Under the pieces are notes generated by a model. It did no database searches. It was not told the origin of the DNA and saw only the letters and a list, made by a program, of their open reading frames with translations. The translations under genes were made by a program, and so were the position numbers. 21,912 bases of DNA, taken from positions 1 through 21,912 of the forward strand of contig CAYFUW010000032.1 in NCBI GenBank assembly GCA_964346495.1, given 5' to 3'. Source of the stretch: JBGZFC01 sp964346495 (GTDB lineage: Bacteria; Bacteroidota; Bacteroidia; Bacteroidales; Dysgonomonadaceae). This document shows positions 1 through 9,958 of the stretch, piece by piece (position 1 is the stretch's first letter; each line of letters begins with the position of its first letter).

Positions 1-2
1 GT

Positions 3-31
3 AGAGACGTTATATTATTGCGTCTCTTTTT
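3..31 (+). terminator. Terminator-like hairpin at left edge
   Basis: Seven-base arms AGAGACG (3-9) and CGTCTCT (21-27) enclose an 11-base AT-rich loop and run into a T stretch (27-31). This has the form of an intrinsic terminator for a plus-strand gene lying left of the window. Similar GAGACG...CGTCTC palindromes also occur as dispersed intergenic repeats in bacteria, so it may be a repeat acting as a terminator. Confidence 0.5.
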
Positions 32-39
32 GTTTTAGA

Positions 40-80
40 CAAAGTTCACTAAGTATAGCGCAAAGCTCGCTAAGTGTTTC
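40..80. repeat. Short tandem repeat, about 21-base period
   Basis: Two adjacent units begin at 40 and 61. Their first 15 bases, CAAAGTTCACTAAGT and CAAAGCTCGCTAAGT, agree at 13 of 15 positions; the unit ends have diverged. No function can be inferred. Confidence 0.4.
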
Positions 81-233
81 ATCACTCCCGCTGGCGCGCT
101 TTTGTAAAGCGTGGTTGCTGAGCACGCGGTTATTGAGCTTGTCGAAATGTCGAAGTGTGTCTGCCGAAGACAACTATTTGCTTCGCAACGCACCATTCAC
201 AGAGTGGCGCGAGCAAGAGTTAACTTTATTATA
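81..233. other. Non-coding stretch with a small hairpin
   Basis: No credible gene was found here. The stretch looks richer in G and C than its surroundings. It contains a small hairpin, CGCTTT (97-102) and AAAGCG (106-111) around a TGT loop. The segment TTGAGCTTGTCGAAATG near 134-150 resembles intergenic repeats common in bacterial genomes, but that is an impression from memory. With the flanking repeats it makes positions 1-435 an intergenic repeat-rich zone downstream of sprA. Confidence 0.4.
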
Positions 234-365
234 AGTCGGGATTACAAATCCCTCTGACGATAAAATCCCTCCTGCGAGATGGTTATATACGGTTTAAGTA
301 GCAGCTACTTAACGAAGGCACAGCCATTGTTTTCTTTTTGGGATTCCCACTTTCGTGGGAATAAC
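234..365 (+). repeat. Compound palindromic repeat, copy A
   Basis: This copy has three palindromes in order. They are GGGATT-aca-AATCCC (238-252), TTAAGTAGC-A-GCTACTTAA (294-312) and ATTCCCAC-TTTC-GTGGGAAT (343-362). The same three modules recur in reverse orientation at 13875-14020 (copy B). The outer 25 bases (234-258) match copy B at 24 of 25 positions, and 304-365 match at about 55 of 62. The last hairpin fits ATTCCC-N8-GGGAAT, the form of the dRS3 repeats described in Neisseria. No transposase or target-site duplication is visible. After it, 377-403 is another short repeat-like sequence before the sprA stop codon. Confidence 0.8.
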
Positions 366-435
366 TTCTATCGAATAGATTTCTCACTGTGTTCGAAATG
401 ACACGCAACTCGCATTACAAATTTGCACATTAACG

Positions 436-3400
436 TTACTGTGTTAAATTAAACCTTAAACTCAGTCCCGCATTGGTATTGGCTGTTGGATATGCTGTTG
501 ACGAAACTAATGGTGTGTTAATAATCTTATCGAAGAATGCTCTCAGCGTGAGCGACCTGCTTATCGCATAATCTGCCGAAAACTTAATACTTGTAGTTCT
601 AACTCCGCTAGTAGCCTGAGTAAATTGGTCTTCAATTTTTCTAATCAGAGCTTGCGTTACTTTGTGCGAAATATCCAGTTTTATATTCAGGTCGTTATTG
701 AATCCTCCTGATGGTCGTTGTGAGTTGGTATCTTGTTGTTGGTCTCTATTGTTGCCTCTACCTTGTCTTCTGTTATCTTTTTTAGAGTTCGAGCCAAATC
801 CGATAATGCGATTAAAATCCGGCACACGATATCCAAATCCGAAAACTATATCGTTATCGCTTGTTTCCACCAATTGATATGATGAGATATTCAGGTTCAT
901 GGTTCTCGTTTTGTTGTAGCGTGCGTTTAGAGTGAGATTGTTGTTCAGAACGCCTTTTATTTCGATTAGTGGGGAGAAACTCTCCATTAAGCTAACCGCC
1001 GAAATGTCGTATGGCGATGATGGTATTGGTGAGCCTGATAGCACATCGCGGATATATCCCAAATCGCTATTGTCATCTGTCGGCACCCAGTTTAGGAACG
1101 ATGTAAATGAGCCAACTCTGTATTGCGAAACGTACCTGTGAGTAAGTCCAAATGAGCGGAATTTATCTTTTAAAAATGGTAGCGAATTGAGTAGATTGTA
1201 TGAAATATCCCAGTTTGGCAATAGAGTCATCAGACTTGGGAAAGCAGTAAGTTCTATGCTGTTGGCACTTTTTCCGGTATAGGCTGCTAAGAAGGCAGGA
1301 ACAAGCACATCTGCCGAGTTTGGATTTATATCGCCAACTGCAGGGTCGAATGGTTGGTTGGCATGACCGGTTTCCCCAATAAATCCATATCCGGGGTAGT
1401 GGCTGTTTTGGTATCCGTCTCTTAATCGTGCAGCAATAATTTCTCTGTTGGCAAGGAATTGGTTGAAAGATTTTGAGTAATACTCATTTCCTGCGTTAGA
1501 GTTTTCAAAAGCCGAAGCCAACGTAACTGTTGTTATTGCATAACTTCCGCCAAATGTTTTAGGCATGCCTTCATACATGTATTGATAATCTGTTCGGCGG
1601 TTGTCTTCGTAAACACCGTTCAGATCAATCTTTAATCCGGTTAATGGTTCAATAGAAGCTTCAGCCCTAATGTTTTTTGTTTCGTTGTAAACTGCCGAAG
1701 ATATGTTGTTTTGGTTTATCACCATCCATTCGTTTTCTAAAGCTCTGTTTAGGAACTTTTCTCCACCTTCCATACCGAAAGCAAAGCCAAGTCCAGGAAC
1801 TAATACATTCGAAGCATTAGATTGTCCGAAAAAGTTACCCACCATTGGTGCAAAACCAGGAATATCCGTTCTGGTTCTGTATCCGATATTTAGGTTGACA
1901 CTTCTCACCATCATCAATCCTCTGGCGGTATACTGAGCAAGGTTGTACCAAACAGAGTTTTCGTTTGGTTGGGCAGCCAAAATGTTCAAATCAATTTTAA
2001 CCGAATCTCTATTTTGTATCGCGATTCTGTTTTTGTCTAATCGTTTATGTTTTACGATGTACTGTTTGCCATCTTGTTTGGCTGTGACAGTAAGTCTGCG
2101 TGAGTTTAGGTTGTGTGTAATTACAATGTTAGAATCCGGGCTTAGTTGAATGGTTTTTGTAAATCTGGATTTGGCAGATGCAGACGATTTGCCTTTGCCT
2201 CCTTGTTGTTCACCCCTCAGTGATGATGCACTGCTGCCACCTCTACCTTTGCCACCAAATCGTTGATTTGTCTTTTTAAGGAATTCAACTTTATCGTAGA
2301 ACTGAACTAAATTCAGCCTATTGTTTATCGTTAAACTTAGGTCGTTTTGAAGCATGTTGCCGATATTGGCATCTTGTATTGTTGCTCCTCTTTCCCATCT
2401 GTAGGTAGAGTTATATTGTGCATTCGTGTTAATCCAGTCTAATATAGGGATTTGCGCGAAAGGCACTGTATATGTGACATTTGCAGTTTGTGAGTAGTTT
2501 AGTGGTTTGCCCAACTCTCTGATACTGTGCATAACAGAGTCTTTCCATAGTTCGTAGTCGTCCGGATTTAATTTTTTATTTACCTGTAGATATGGCTCTT
2601 CAATTTCGGCAATTGTTCCTGTGCGGAGTGATAATTTTAAGCTTTTGGTTAAGTCCCAAAGGAGAGAGAAGTCTCTGTTCCACAAGAAATTCTGGCTAAA
2701 CGACAGATAATGTGTCTGAGTTTCGGTTGACCCGGACATGTATGCATTCAAGTCGCGTAGTTGTGTCTCTTGATAATTGCGCATCATATCAGAACTGAAC
2801 TGAATATTATTTGGCAGATAATTAAAGTTGGTGTACTTGATTAATTTCAGCCATCCAGAATTACTTTTTATGTTCTTAAACGGTTCAAACGGTTTTATAA
2901 ACGGTGTGTATGAATAGACAGCCTGTAGCCTTTGCTCTCTGATTGTGTTATATTCCGTTTCGGGATCTTTTATATTGTTTTCGTTTTGCGAATATGTGAA
3001 GCTAAAGTTTGCAGGGTCGTAAGGCATCGGGTTTTTACTCTTTATATTTACCTTTGCACCGCTAACGCTTAAGCTTTTGATTGTATTTTTGGTTATTGAT
3101 ATGGTGGTTATAGAGTCTCTCTCTTGTTGAGTTTCAACATTGTTAAGTGACTCCGTAAGCAATATGTCCTTATTTAGCGGATCATATTGTGGCGATGTTG
3201 TTTGGTTAGAGTATGAATAGTAGAATGGTAAAGAAATCTTTGCTTGCTCGGGTAAAAATCTGCCCAATTCCATATTCATTGCAACGTTCATAGATGTGTA
3301 ATTGTCATTTCGTCTCTCTAACAGACTTTGGTCAAGCGCACCGAAACCTACAGTCTCTTTTCTTCCGGTAAAGTTTACCGAACCCAAATCGGACAACATT

Positions 3401-6400
3401 AAGTTCACGTTACCTTGTGCAGCCCATCCGCCTTTTTCGTCAAATTCACTCAGACGTAATTCGTTAATCCAAACTTCACCTGATTTACTTGTATTTGTTT
3501 TATTACGCACACCCACCATCATCACTTTTACTTCGTCAAGTGACGGATTACCCATTATAGTAACTCTGTTTCCGGGTTTTTCAGGGTCTTGTATTGAGTA
3601 TGGAGTCATGAAAGTAACATCGTTTCCTTTACGCTTTTCGGCATTGCGTTTCAATTTCAAGTCAGTAAGTAGCTTGGTTGGAAAATCAAACATGTTTTCC
3701 GGTCGCCAAACAGCTTCTTTATCGGCTAAAACTCTGTCGCTATAATTGCCCGGAGGTGTTACTTTCAACGGTATTTCGTATTCGTAAAAGTTGTTTCTAT
3801 AGTCCGAGCCGAGACGTAAGAAAATAGTCATCTCGTCATCGTATAACTCATCGGGAGAGCTTGCCAGTTTCTCGGCATGGACAAACATTTGTAAGCGTTT
3901 GTATCTTCGTAAGTCGAAAATACTATTTTTATAAATTGAGCGGGAATCTTCAGGGTCTAAGTTCTCAACTTTTAATGCCAGCGATTGCTCGTTTTGTTGA
4001 CGCAATTGTGGTTGACTCGGGTCTAATATACGTGTAACGCCGGGTGGCAGAACGTAATTAATAGGTGTTCTGTCGCCATTCTCTTCAATATTTACTGCAG
4101 AAACGTCTAAACGTCCCAACCCCGATACTGCTCCGCCTGTTTCCAGGTCTTGTGTGTAAACCCGCCATTCGCTGCGAATCAGTTCTAATGTGGCAAAACG
4201 CAAGAATATAGGTTTCTCAAAATCGGTTAAGAACATTCTGAAAAAGCGAATATTGTTAAAGCCTTGAATATTGCCTATTTTTGATTGATAATCGCGCAAC
4301 GGGATTTTGAATTGATACCAATTTACATGGCCAACTTCGCCGTTTCGCAATGTAACACTTACTTCACGTTTATCTACAATATAGTTGCTGCCGACAACCA
4401 TGCTTTCGGGTCTTAATTGTATTTTGTATTGATAGTACGATTCGTTTTCACTCAGAGTGTTGTCGTTATCAATGTCTTCAACGTCGGGTGTTGTGCGTGA
4501 AGCAGTAGAGTAGCCCTGATTGTCTTCAGGAGCAAGAGAGTTACCTTCGGTTCCGTTGAAATATTTGTATCTGTCCAGAATACTAAGCTCGGCAGCATCT
4601 TGTGCAGGCCCTCTGTAGTGTCTGAAATTATCGCCCGATGGGTCGTTAAGCGGTGAATGTGGGTCAGCTTGCATTCGGGCTATGGTTTCTGAAGACAGAC
4701 GAGTATTTAGCTCGGTCAGATAGTCGGCATAAGTTGGAAATACTTTCTCTTCTTCTGTGCTAAGTCCGTTAAGTCCAACGTCTTGAAGACGCCTTGATTC
4801 TTCGCCTAAGGAGTTGTCGAAAGCATATACGGTAGATTGTCGAAGCGGATATTTCCCCCAAACGGAGTAACCGATAGCTGTCGGGTCCTGGTTTACAGGC
4901 AGTCCGTTTTCGAAAAATTTCTTACCATCTTTCAAAATGTCTTCCGAAATTTCACCTAAGTTGAAATACAAGTCACCGCCTGTATCTGTTCCGTCGTTAT
5001 AAACAAATGGGTCCATCAACCAAAACTCGATATATTCGATATTGGCAGATTCAAAATTTCGGGTATCCATTTTTCGGGTAATTCCACCCCAGCGCTGACG
5101 TGGATTTAGCAGATTACCGTTTGCATCAACATTGGTGTCCAGGTTGTATGGTCCGCGCTCGTTTGGGTAATAAGATATGTTCATTACCTGTATCGTGGGC
5201 GGTTCACCGTGAACGGCTTCCTTGTTAGGATAAATTTCACGTTCATATATCTCACGAACGAAGTGATTAGAAAGCTGGTCTTTGTCGTTCTGGATATGTT
5301 GCGGTGTAAGCGATGAGTTTCGTCTTGTGAAAATTCCGTCGATATAGAACCATGCCATATGAGCGCGGTTGTTTCCATATTCTATATTATTCGACATTGC
5401 TGCTTCAGGGAACAATCCTGTTGCTGTATTATTGTATGGTGTTGATGAAAGTGACCAGGCGTATGGTATTTTTAAGTCGATACCAGAAGTTGATGCTTCA
5501 AAGTCGTCAATGTAGGAATGTGATCCTGTATATTTATCTTTATAATGTCCCGGAATTATATGAGCAAACTCAGCACTTGCAGTTAGTTGCGAAGGTGCTG
5601 TTGCTTCCACAAACGGTAATTTGTCAATAAGATTAGTCAGTGCGTAAGACTGTTTTTTATAACTTGCATTCAGACCCCACAATGTATTTTTTACCGACTC
5701 ATCGCCAAAATTGGTTTTCATTGTCATCGGTTTTTCATACAGATGCATTATTGTTGCGCCTACGCTGAAATCCTTGTTGAAATCATAAACCATGTTCAAC
5801 CCCATCATCGTTTTTCGTTGCATATTGAAAAGCGACTGATTTTCAAGCGATACGCTCACTGGTGTGCCTGCGTCTAAAATAGCCTGGTTAATAATTCTCA
5901 CTGTTCCCGAAATATAATCCACAGTATAGTCGGTGCCTTCGGTCAGAGTAGCGCCTGCTGCCGTAACCCGTACCGATCCGCGCGTTACGTTTGTTGCGTT
6001 CAGATTAATATCGGAGCCTGATGAACCCCTGTATTCACCTACAAGTCTGAACTTGTTTTTTTCCGGAATTTGTCTTGCAACCGTTAGTGTAGAGTCGTAC
6101 AACTCCTGGAAAACATATTTGTCGGCAATGGCATCATCGTCGATAACTTTTCTCAAGTGCGAACCGAATGGTTCTACAACAGGGAAGATAATTCGTCCGT
6201 TCTGTGCTCTGATGGTGTAGCCTTCCAAAAAGTCGAAAATTCCGTCAGGATATGGGTCGTTTTTCGAATTTAGTCGGTCTAGATTCATTACCCTAAGCAG
6301 CAATTCGTTACCTATTTTTCCTTCGGGAATATAGTTCAGATAAACACCTGTAGTATCACTTTGGTAGGTAATATTCAGCTTAAATCTGTCTTTTTGAACA

Positions 6401-7986
6401 TTAAATGCACTATATCCTAACGAGTAGATGTTCTTCATCATCAAATCCCAAGTGTAGGATTGTGGCGACAGAGAAACGGGTTTCAAAAGTTTCAGAATGA
6501 GAGCACCGCTTTGTCCGGTTGGGTCTTCACCACCTGTTGTTCCGCCACCGATATTATTCGAAAATTCTCCAACCTGATAAACTTTTCCGTTGTACATATA
6601 CTCGAATGCTACTGCCAACACTTCATCGGCTTGCAACGGTGTTTGTAGCGATAAATATCCGAGTTGTGGCTGAAGAATGTATTCATTTGCATTTAACAAA
6701 CGTGCACTCTCAATTTTCTCATAGTCTTGTCCCACAATAATTTCGGCAGGCAAAATATTTTGTGTCTGGCTGATATCTCGAATGCCGCTGTAAGTGGTAA
6801 TAACTTGCGGGTAAAGATTATTTGCTTCGTTATATGGAATTACCTCCATTCCGGTTGGATGCCAGAATGGATTCTTTATTTTTACGTGCTCTGCCAGGTC
6901 GGCAAACGCTACAATATTTCTTGCCTGGTCGTAGTTGCCTCGTTTGTTGGTAATCCACACTTCGATACGTGTAATTGAAATTGCCGACTGAACAAACGGC
7001 AATTTTGTAAGCGCTTCGTCGTATGTGTCGCGGAAAAAGTGTCCCAAAAAGAAGTGTCTGTTTTCGTCATATTGGTCAACGCTTATTTCGAAAGGTGTGG
7101 TTTGAACACCGCCACGCGAGTTTACTGTTTTCGACTCTGACTCTTGTTGTGAAAGAATTGTGTTAATTCTCAATTTTCCAAATTGCAAATCGGTTTTGAT
7201 TCCGAAAAGTGCAGCTCCACCGTTAATAAGCGAGTTGCTGGTAGTCATACTCACGTTACCGGCTTCGATGTTTTTAATTATCTCATCTTCCTCGCCTTGA
7301 TATGCAAGTTTTACCCGTTTTGAGTCGAAACTAAAAGTAGCATCGGTATTGTAATTGAGTCCGAAATCGATTTTTGTACCTACTTTGGCATTGACATTTA
7401 GTTGAATTTTTTGGTCAAAGTCGAAGGTGTTTCTTTTTCTTGCACGTTCGGACAGAGTAGGGTTGTTGGTGACATTTCGTTTTAAACCCGCTGAAATTTC
7501 GATTGAACCTTGCGGTTTAATTTGTACACCGCCGGGACCAAAAATATCTTCCAATACACTTCTATTCTCACGAATGTTGAAAAGAGAAATTTCTGATTTT
7601 TGATTTTTTTGGATAGGAGATTGATCAATGGCGTTTCGTTCCCTGAAATATTTTTCGTTCATCTGTTTCGAACGATAATCCATGTACTCTTGCGGAGTCA
7701 TGGTAAATGGAACGCCGACAACTGTATTACCTATCTTGTTTTGAAAAATATATCGATTTGTCTTATGGTCGTATATAACTTCCGTAGTTACATTGGATGG
7801 TGTTTTTAAATCGATGGGAGATTGATTTTCCAAATCTTCCACCGTTTCAACAGTTGTTTTGTGTACCGGAAATATGTTTTCAGTTGAGTCTCTGGGCGTT
7901 GAGCTTTGTGAATATAACGACAGACACCCATTAGCAAATAACAGGATAAAGGAGAATAAAATCGTGTATGTTCTGCTTATTTTCAA
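436..7986 (-). CDS. sprA: SprA/Sov, outer-membrane translocon protein of the type IX secretion system
   Basis: This 2516-residue protein matches the SprA (Flavobacterium johnsoniae) and Sov (Porphyromonas gingivalis) family in size, about 2400-2500 residues, and in character. SprA forms the very large outer-membrane beta-barrel through which T9SS cargo, including gliding adhesins and secreted enzymes, leaves the cell. A signal peptide occupies about residues 1-28, with the hydrophobic core ILFSFILLFANG. The body is rich in alternating beta-strand sequence and N-rich loops, and the protein ends in a barrel-like strand, LSLRFNLTQ. Two low-complexity G/S/Q/N/K-rich segments, near residues 1906-1941 and 2397-2431, are probably flexible loops. 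The gene lies 29 bases downstream of ruvA on the same strand, a pairing seen in other Bacteroidota, so it is probably the last gene of a cdd-cinA-ruvA-sprA transcript. The frame is intact over 7.5 kb. No clear terminator follows it. Confidence 0.95.
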   Translation of the reverse strand: MKISRTYTILFSFILLFANGCLSLYSQSSTPRDSTENIFPVHKTTVETVEDLENQSPIDLKTPSNVTTEVIYDHKTNRYIFQNKIGNTVVGVPFTMTPQEYMDYRSKQMNEKYFRERNAIDQSPIQKNQKSEISLFNIRENRSVLEDIFGPGGVQIKPQGSIEISAGLKRNVTNNPTLSERARKRNTFDFDQKIQLNVNAKVGTKIDFGLNYNTDATFSFDSKRVKLAYQGEEDEIIKNIEAGNVSMTTSNSLINGGAALFGIKTDLQFGKLRINTILSQQESESKTVNSRGGVQTTPFEISVDQYDENRHFFLGHFFRDTYDEALTKLPFVQSAISITRIEVWITNKRGNYDQARNIVAFADLAEHVKIKNPFWHPTGMEVIPYNEANNLYPQVITTYSGIRDISQTQNILPAEIIVGQDYEKIESARLLNANEYILQPQLGYLSLQTPLQADEVLAVAFEYMYNGKVYQVGEFSNNIGGGTTGGEDPTGQSGALILKLLKPVSLSPQSYTWDLMMKNIYSLGYSAFNVQKDRFKLNITYQSDTTGVYLNYIPEGKIGNELLLRVMNLDRLNSKNDPYPDGIFDFLEGYTIRAQNGRIIFPVVEPFGSHLRKVIDDDAIADKYVFQELYDSTLTVARQIPEKNKFRLVGEYRGSSGSDINLNATNVTRGSVRVTAAGATLTEGTDYTVDYISGTVRIINQAILDAGTPVSVSLENQSLFNMQRKTMMGLNMVYDFNKDFSVGATIMHLYEKPMTMKTNFGDESVKNTLWGLNASYKKQSYALTNLIDKLPFVEATAPSQLTASAEFAHIIPGHYKDKYTGSHSYIDDFEASTSGIDLKIPYAWSLSSTPYNNTATGLFPEAAMSNNIEYGNNRAHMAWFYIDGIFTRRNSSLTPQHIQNDKDQLSNHFVREIYEREIYPNKEAVHGEPPTIQVMNISYYPNERGPYNLDTNVDANGNLLNPRQRWGGITRKMDTRNFESANIEYIEFWLMDPFVYNDGTDTGGDLYFNLGEISEDILKDGKKFFENGLPVNQDPTAIGYSVWGKYPLRQSTVYAFDNSLGEESRRLQDVGLNGLSTEEEKVFPTYADYLTELNTRLSSETIARMQADPHSPLNDPSGDNFRHYRGPAQDAAELSILDRYKYFNGTEGNSLAPEDNQGYSTASRTTPDVEDIDNDNTLSENESYYQYKIQLRPESMVVGSNYIVDKREVSVTLRNGEVGHVNWYQFKIPLRDYQSKIGNIQGFNNIRFFRMFLTDFEKPIFLRFATLELIRSEWRVYTQDLETGGAVSGLGRLDVSAVNIEENGDRTPINYVLPPGVTRILDPSQPQLRQQNEQSLALKVENLDPEDSRSIYKNSIFDLRRYKRLQMFVHAEKLASSPDELYDDEMTIFLRLGSDYRNNFYEYEIPLKVTPPGNYSDRVLADKEAVWRPENMFDFPTKLLTDLKLKRNAEKRKGNDVTFMTPYSIQDPEKPGNRVTIMGNPSLDEVKVMMVGVRNKTNTSKSGEVWINELRLSEFDEKGGWAAQGNVNLMLSDLGSVNFTGRKETVGFGALDQSLLERRNDNYTSMNVAMNMELGRFLPEQAKISLPFYYSYSNQTTSPQYDPLNKDILLTESLNNVETQQERDSITTISITKNTIKSLSVSGAKVNIKSKNPMPYDPANFSFTYSQNENNIKDPETEYNTIREQRLQAVYSYTPFIKPFEPFKNIKSNSGWLKLIKYTNFNYLPNNIQFSSDMMRNYQETQLRDLNAYMSGSTETQTHYLSFSQNFLWNRDFSLLWDLTKSLKLSLRTGTIAEIEEPYLQVNKKLNPDDYELWKDSVMHSIRELGKPLNYSQTANVTYTVPFAQIPILDWINTNAQYNSTYRWERGATIQDANIGNMLQNDLSLTINNRLNLVQFYDKVEFLKKTNQRFGGKGRGGSSASSLRGEQQGGKGKSSASAKSRFTKTIQLSPDSNIVITHNLNSRRLTVTAKQDGKQYIVKHKRLDKNRIAIQNRDSVKIDLNILAAQPNENSVWYNLAQYTARGLMMVRSVNLNIGYRTRTDIPGFAPMVGNFFGQSNASNVLVPGLGFAFGMEGGEKFLNRALENEWMVINQNNISSAVYNETKNIRAEASIEPLTGLKIDLNGVYEDNRRTDYQYMYEGMPKTFGGSYAITTVTLASAFENSNAGNEYYSKSFNQFLANREIIAARLRDGYQNSHYPGYGFIGETGHANQPFDPAVGDINPNSADVLVPAFLAAYTGKSANSIELTAFPSLMTLLPNWDISYNLLNSLPFLKDKFRSFGLTHRYVSQYRVGSFTSFLNWVPTDDNSDLGYIRDVLSGSPIPSSPYDISAVSLMESFSPLIEIKGVLNNNLTLNARYNKTRTMNLNISSYQLVETSDNDIVFGFGYRVPDFNRIIGFGSNSKKDNRRQGRGNNRDQQQDTNSQRPSGGFNNDLNIKLDISHKVTQALIRKIEDQFTQATSGVRTTSIKFSADYAISRSLTLRAFFDKIINTPLVSSTAYPTANTNAGLSLRFNLTQ

Positions 7987-8015
7987 AATGATAATTTGAG
8001 TGTCGTTAGTATTGA

Positions 8016-8600
8016 TTACATTCTTTTGAGTGCTTCTTTAATTATAGCTTCTACCGATAATGTTGGCGACTCTTTTACGATTTTCGAAACTGTTTTTGTA
8101 GAAGCCGATTGCGAAAATCCAAGCATTACTAAAGCTGAAACGGCTGCCGGAGAGTTGTCGGAAACGATTGTGCTGCCAACTGCTTTCTCTTGTGCTTCAG
8201 ACAAGATTATTTTATCCTTTAAATCAACAATTATACGTTGTGCTGTTTTCGGTCCGATTCCTTTTATCGATTGCAGAATAGCAACATTCTCAGTTGCAAT
8301 TGCAGATTCAATTTCAGTAAAATTCATCGATGATAAAATTACACGTGCAGTGCTTGGTCCCACACCCGAAACACTTATCAGGTGCAGAAACAGTTGGCGC
8401 TCACCTTTATCGGCAAAACCGAAAAGTACATGAGCATCGTCTCTAATAGATTCGTAAATATATATTTTTGCCGAATTTGTGCCGTTTAGAGCGCTATATG
8501 TATTTAGTGAAATGTTTGCTTGATAACCAATTCCGCCACATTCAATTGTTACTGAAGCGGGAGACAACTCGGCTATTTCACCTTTGATGTAATCAATCAT
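8016..8600 (-). CDS. ruvA: Holliday junction branch migration protein RuvA
   Basis: RuvA binds four-way DNA junctions as a tetramer and loads the RuvB motor, driving branch migration in recombinational repair. At 194 residues the protein is of normal length. The N-terminal OB-fold (about 1-62) starts MIDYIKGEI and includes the typical GIGYQ and LFGF segments. Two helix-hairpin-helix motifs follow: VSGVGPSTAR at about 77-86 and IKGIGPKTAQRI at about 112-123. A short linker leads to the C-terminal RuvB-binding domain (about 150-194), with ALVMLGFS and a final EALKRM. The start is fixed by the canonical MIDYIKG opening. It sits 91 bases after cinA and 29 bases before sprA, so it is probably co-transcribed. 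No ruvB or ruvC is present in the window. Confidence 0.96.
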   Translation of the reverse strand: MIDYIKGEIAELSPASVTIECGGIGYQANISLNTYSALNGTNSAKIYIYESIRDDAHVLFGFADKGERQLFLHLISVSGVGPSTARVILSSMNFTEIESAIATENVAILQSIKGIGPKTAQRIIVDLKDKIILSEAQEKAVGSTIVSDNSPAAVSALVMLGFSQSASTKTVSKIVKESPTLSVEAIIKEALKRM

Positions 8601-8691
8601 AAATTGTGTTATTTATTGTGTTATAACGTCTGTTTTGGATAAAACGTATAAATCAACAAGAAAAATTAGTTCGTTACATCGGTATCGGCAG

Positions 8692-9921
8692 TTATTTGTT
8701 GAGCATTTTTATAAGTTGCAATAGCGCAACATTTGTAGTGCGTTGTATATTTTCGTGTCTTGATGTTCCGAATTTGTATTTTTTAGTCACTATTGAGTTG
8801 GGAGCTTTTGTGCAAATCCAAACTGTTCCAACAGGCTTTTCGTCTGTTCCGCCATCGGGTCCTGCAATGCCTGAAATAGATATTGCACAGTCTGTTTTCA
8901 TAATGTCGGAAACATTTATCGCCATCTCTCGCACAACCTCTTCCGATACTGCGCCTTTAGTTGCAAGAGTCTCTTTGTCAACATGTAATATGTCAGTTTT
9001 CATGTCGTCACTATACGATACAACTGAGCCTTTGTAGTATTTTGATGCGCCGGCAACAGATACTATTCTTTTTGAAACATTTCCACCCGTGCAACTTTCG
9101 GCAGTAGAAACGGTAAAGTTGTTTTTCTTGAGCAGTTCACCCAAAATAAACTCTAACGGTTTGTCGGTTTCGGCAATTAGTAGCTCCCCTAAAGTGTTTT
9201 TAAGCTTTTCGCCTAGTTGTTCTAAAGTCTCTTTATGCTCAATTCCTAAAACCGATAGGTGCAGATATATTGAGCTGTAAGTCGGTAAATATGCAAGATG
9301 AAACTCTTTTGGCAGCGACTCTTCGAAAGATTGAAGCAATATGCTAAGACCCGATTCTGTAATTCCGGCAACTAAATATGATTTCTTGAGATGATTGATT
9401 TCGCTGTATATATTTTTCAATCGTGGAATGATTTCATATTGCATTGCGTCACGCATTTCAAATGGCACGCCGGGCATAGATATTAAAATAAAACCATCTT
9501 GTTCAAACCATAAAATGGGAGCGGTGCCAACTTTGTTGTTAATAACAATGCTACTTTCGGGAACATAAGCTTGAGCTTTAGTCAATTCGTTCATCTCGAG
9601 ATTCTTTTTTGCAAAAATCTGAGATATGTTTTCGAAAACATTGTCGTCGAATACCATTTTTGTATGGAAATATTCGCACAAAGTACTTTTTGTAATATCG
9701 TCGTTTGTGGGTCCCACACCACCTGTTAGTAAAATTACATCGGCTCTTGTTTTAGCCACATCTATAGATTGTATAATCGATTCTTTGCAATCACCAACAG
9801 ATGTTATTGCAACTACTTGAAATCCGTTTTTAGTCAACTCTTTACACATCCAAGCAGAGTTGGTATCGACAATTTGTCCGATAAGAATTTCATCGCCAAT
9901 GGTTATAATTTCAGCTTTCAT
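8692..9921 (-). CDS. cinA: CinA family protein (nicotinamide mononucleotide deamidase)
   Basis: This 409-residue protein has the complete two-domain CinA layout. The N-terminal MoCF-like domain (about 1-170) starts MKAEIITIGDEIL and carries the nucleotide-binding motif LLTGGVGPTNDD at 64-75. A central linker domain leads to the C-terminal amidohydrolase domain (about 255-409), with TAESCTGG at 273-280 and GIAGPDGGT at 351-359. In characterised members the C-terminal domain deamidates nicotinamide mononucleotide in pyridine nucleotide recycling, and the N-terminal domain can have ADP-ribose pyrophosphatase activity. The historical name comes from competence-induced CinA of Streptococcus, and nothing here indicates a competence role. 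It lies 37 bases after cdd and 91 bases before ruvA on the same strand. Both active-site regions look intact. Confidence 0.95.
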   Translation of the reverse strand: MKAEIITIGDEILIGQIVDTNSAWMCKELTKNGFQVVAITSVGDCKESIIQSIDVAKTRADVILLTGGVGPTNDDITKSTLCEYFHTKMVFDDNVFENISQIFAKKNLEMNELTKAQAYVPESSIVINNKVGTAPILWFEQDGFILISMPGVPFEMRDAMQYEIIPRLKNIYSEINHLKKSYLVAGITESGLSILLQSFEESLPKEFHLAYLPTYSSIYLHLSVLGIEHKETLEQLGEKLKNTLGELLIAETDKPLEFILGELLKKNNFTVSTAESCTGGNVSKRIVSVAGASKYYKGSVVSYSDDMKTDILHVDKETLATKGAVSEEVVREMAINVSDIMKTDCAISISGIAGPDGGTDEKPVGTVWICTKAPNSIVTKKYKFGTSRHENIQRTTNVALLQLIKMLNK

Positions 9922-9958
9922 ATATGAGTATGTGTCGTAATATTTTAAAATTAGTGTT

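Noticed and set aside
343..362. sprA terminator at the ATTCCC hairpin
   Set aside because: On the minus strand the hairpin is followed by an A-rich sequence, not a T run, so it does not have the form of an intrinsic terminator for sprA.
3302..3745. Plus-strand 147-codon open frame inside sprA
   Set aside because: It is antisense to an intact sprA frame, and its composition (S, P, F and L rich) is typical of a shadow frame.
7996..8433. Plus-strand 145-codon open frame antisense to ruvA
   Set aside because: It lies almost wholly over the clearly identified ruvA, with no recognisable motif; it is a shadow of the coding strand.
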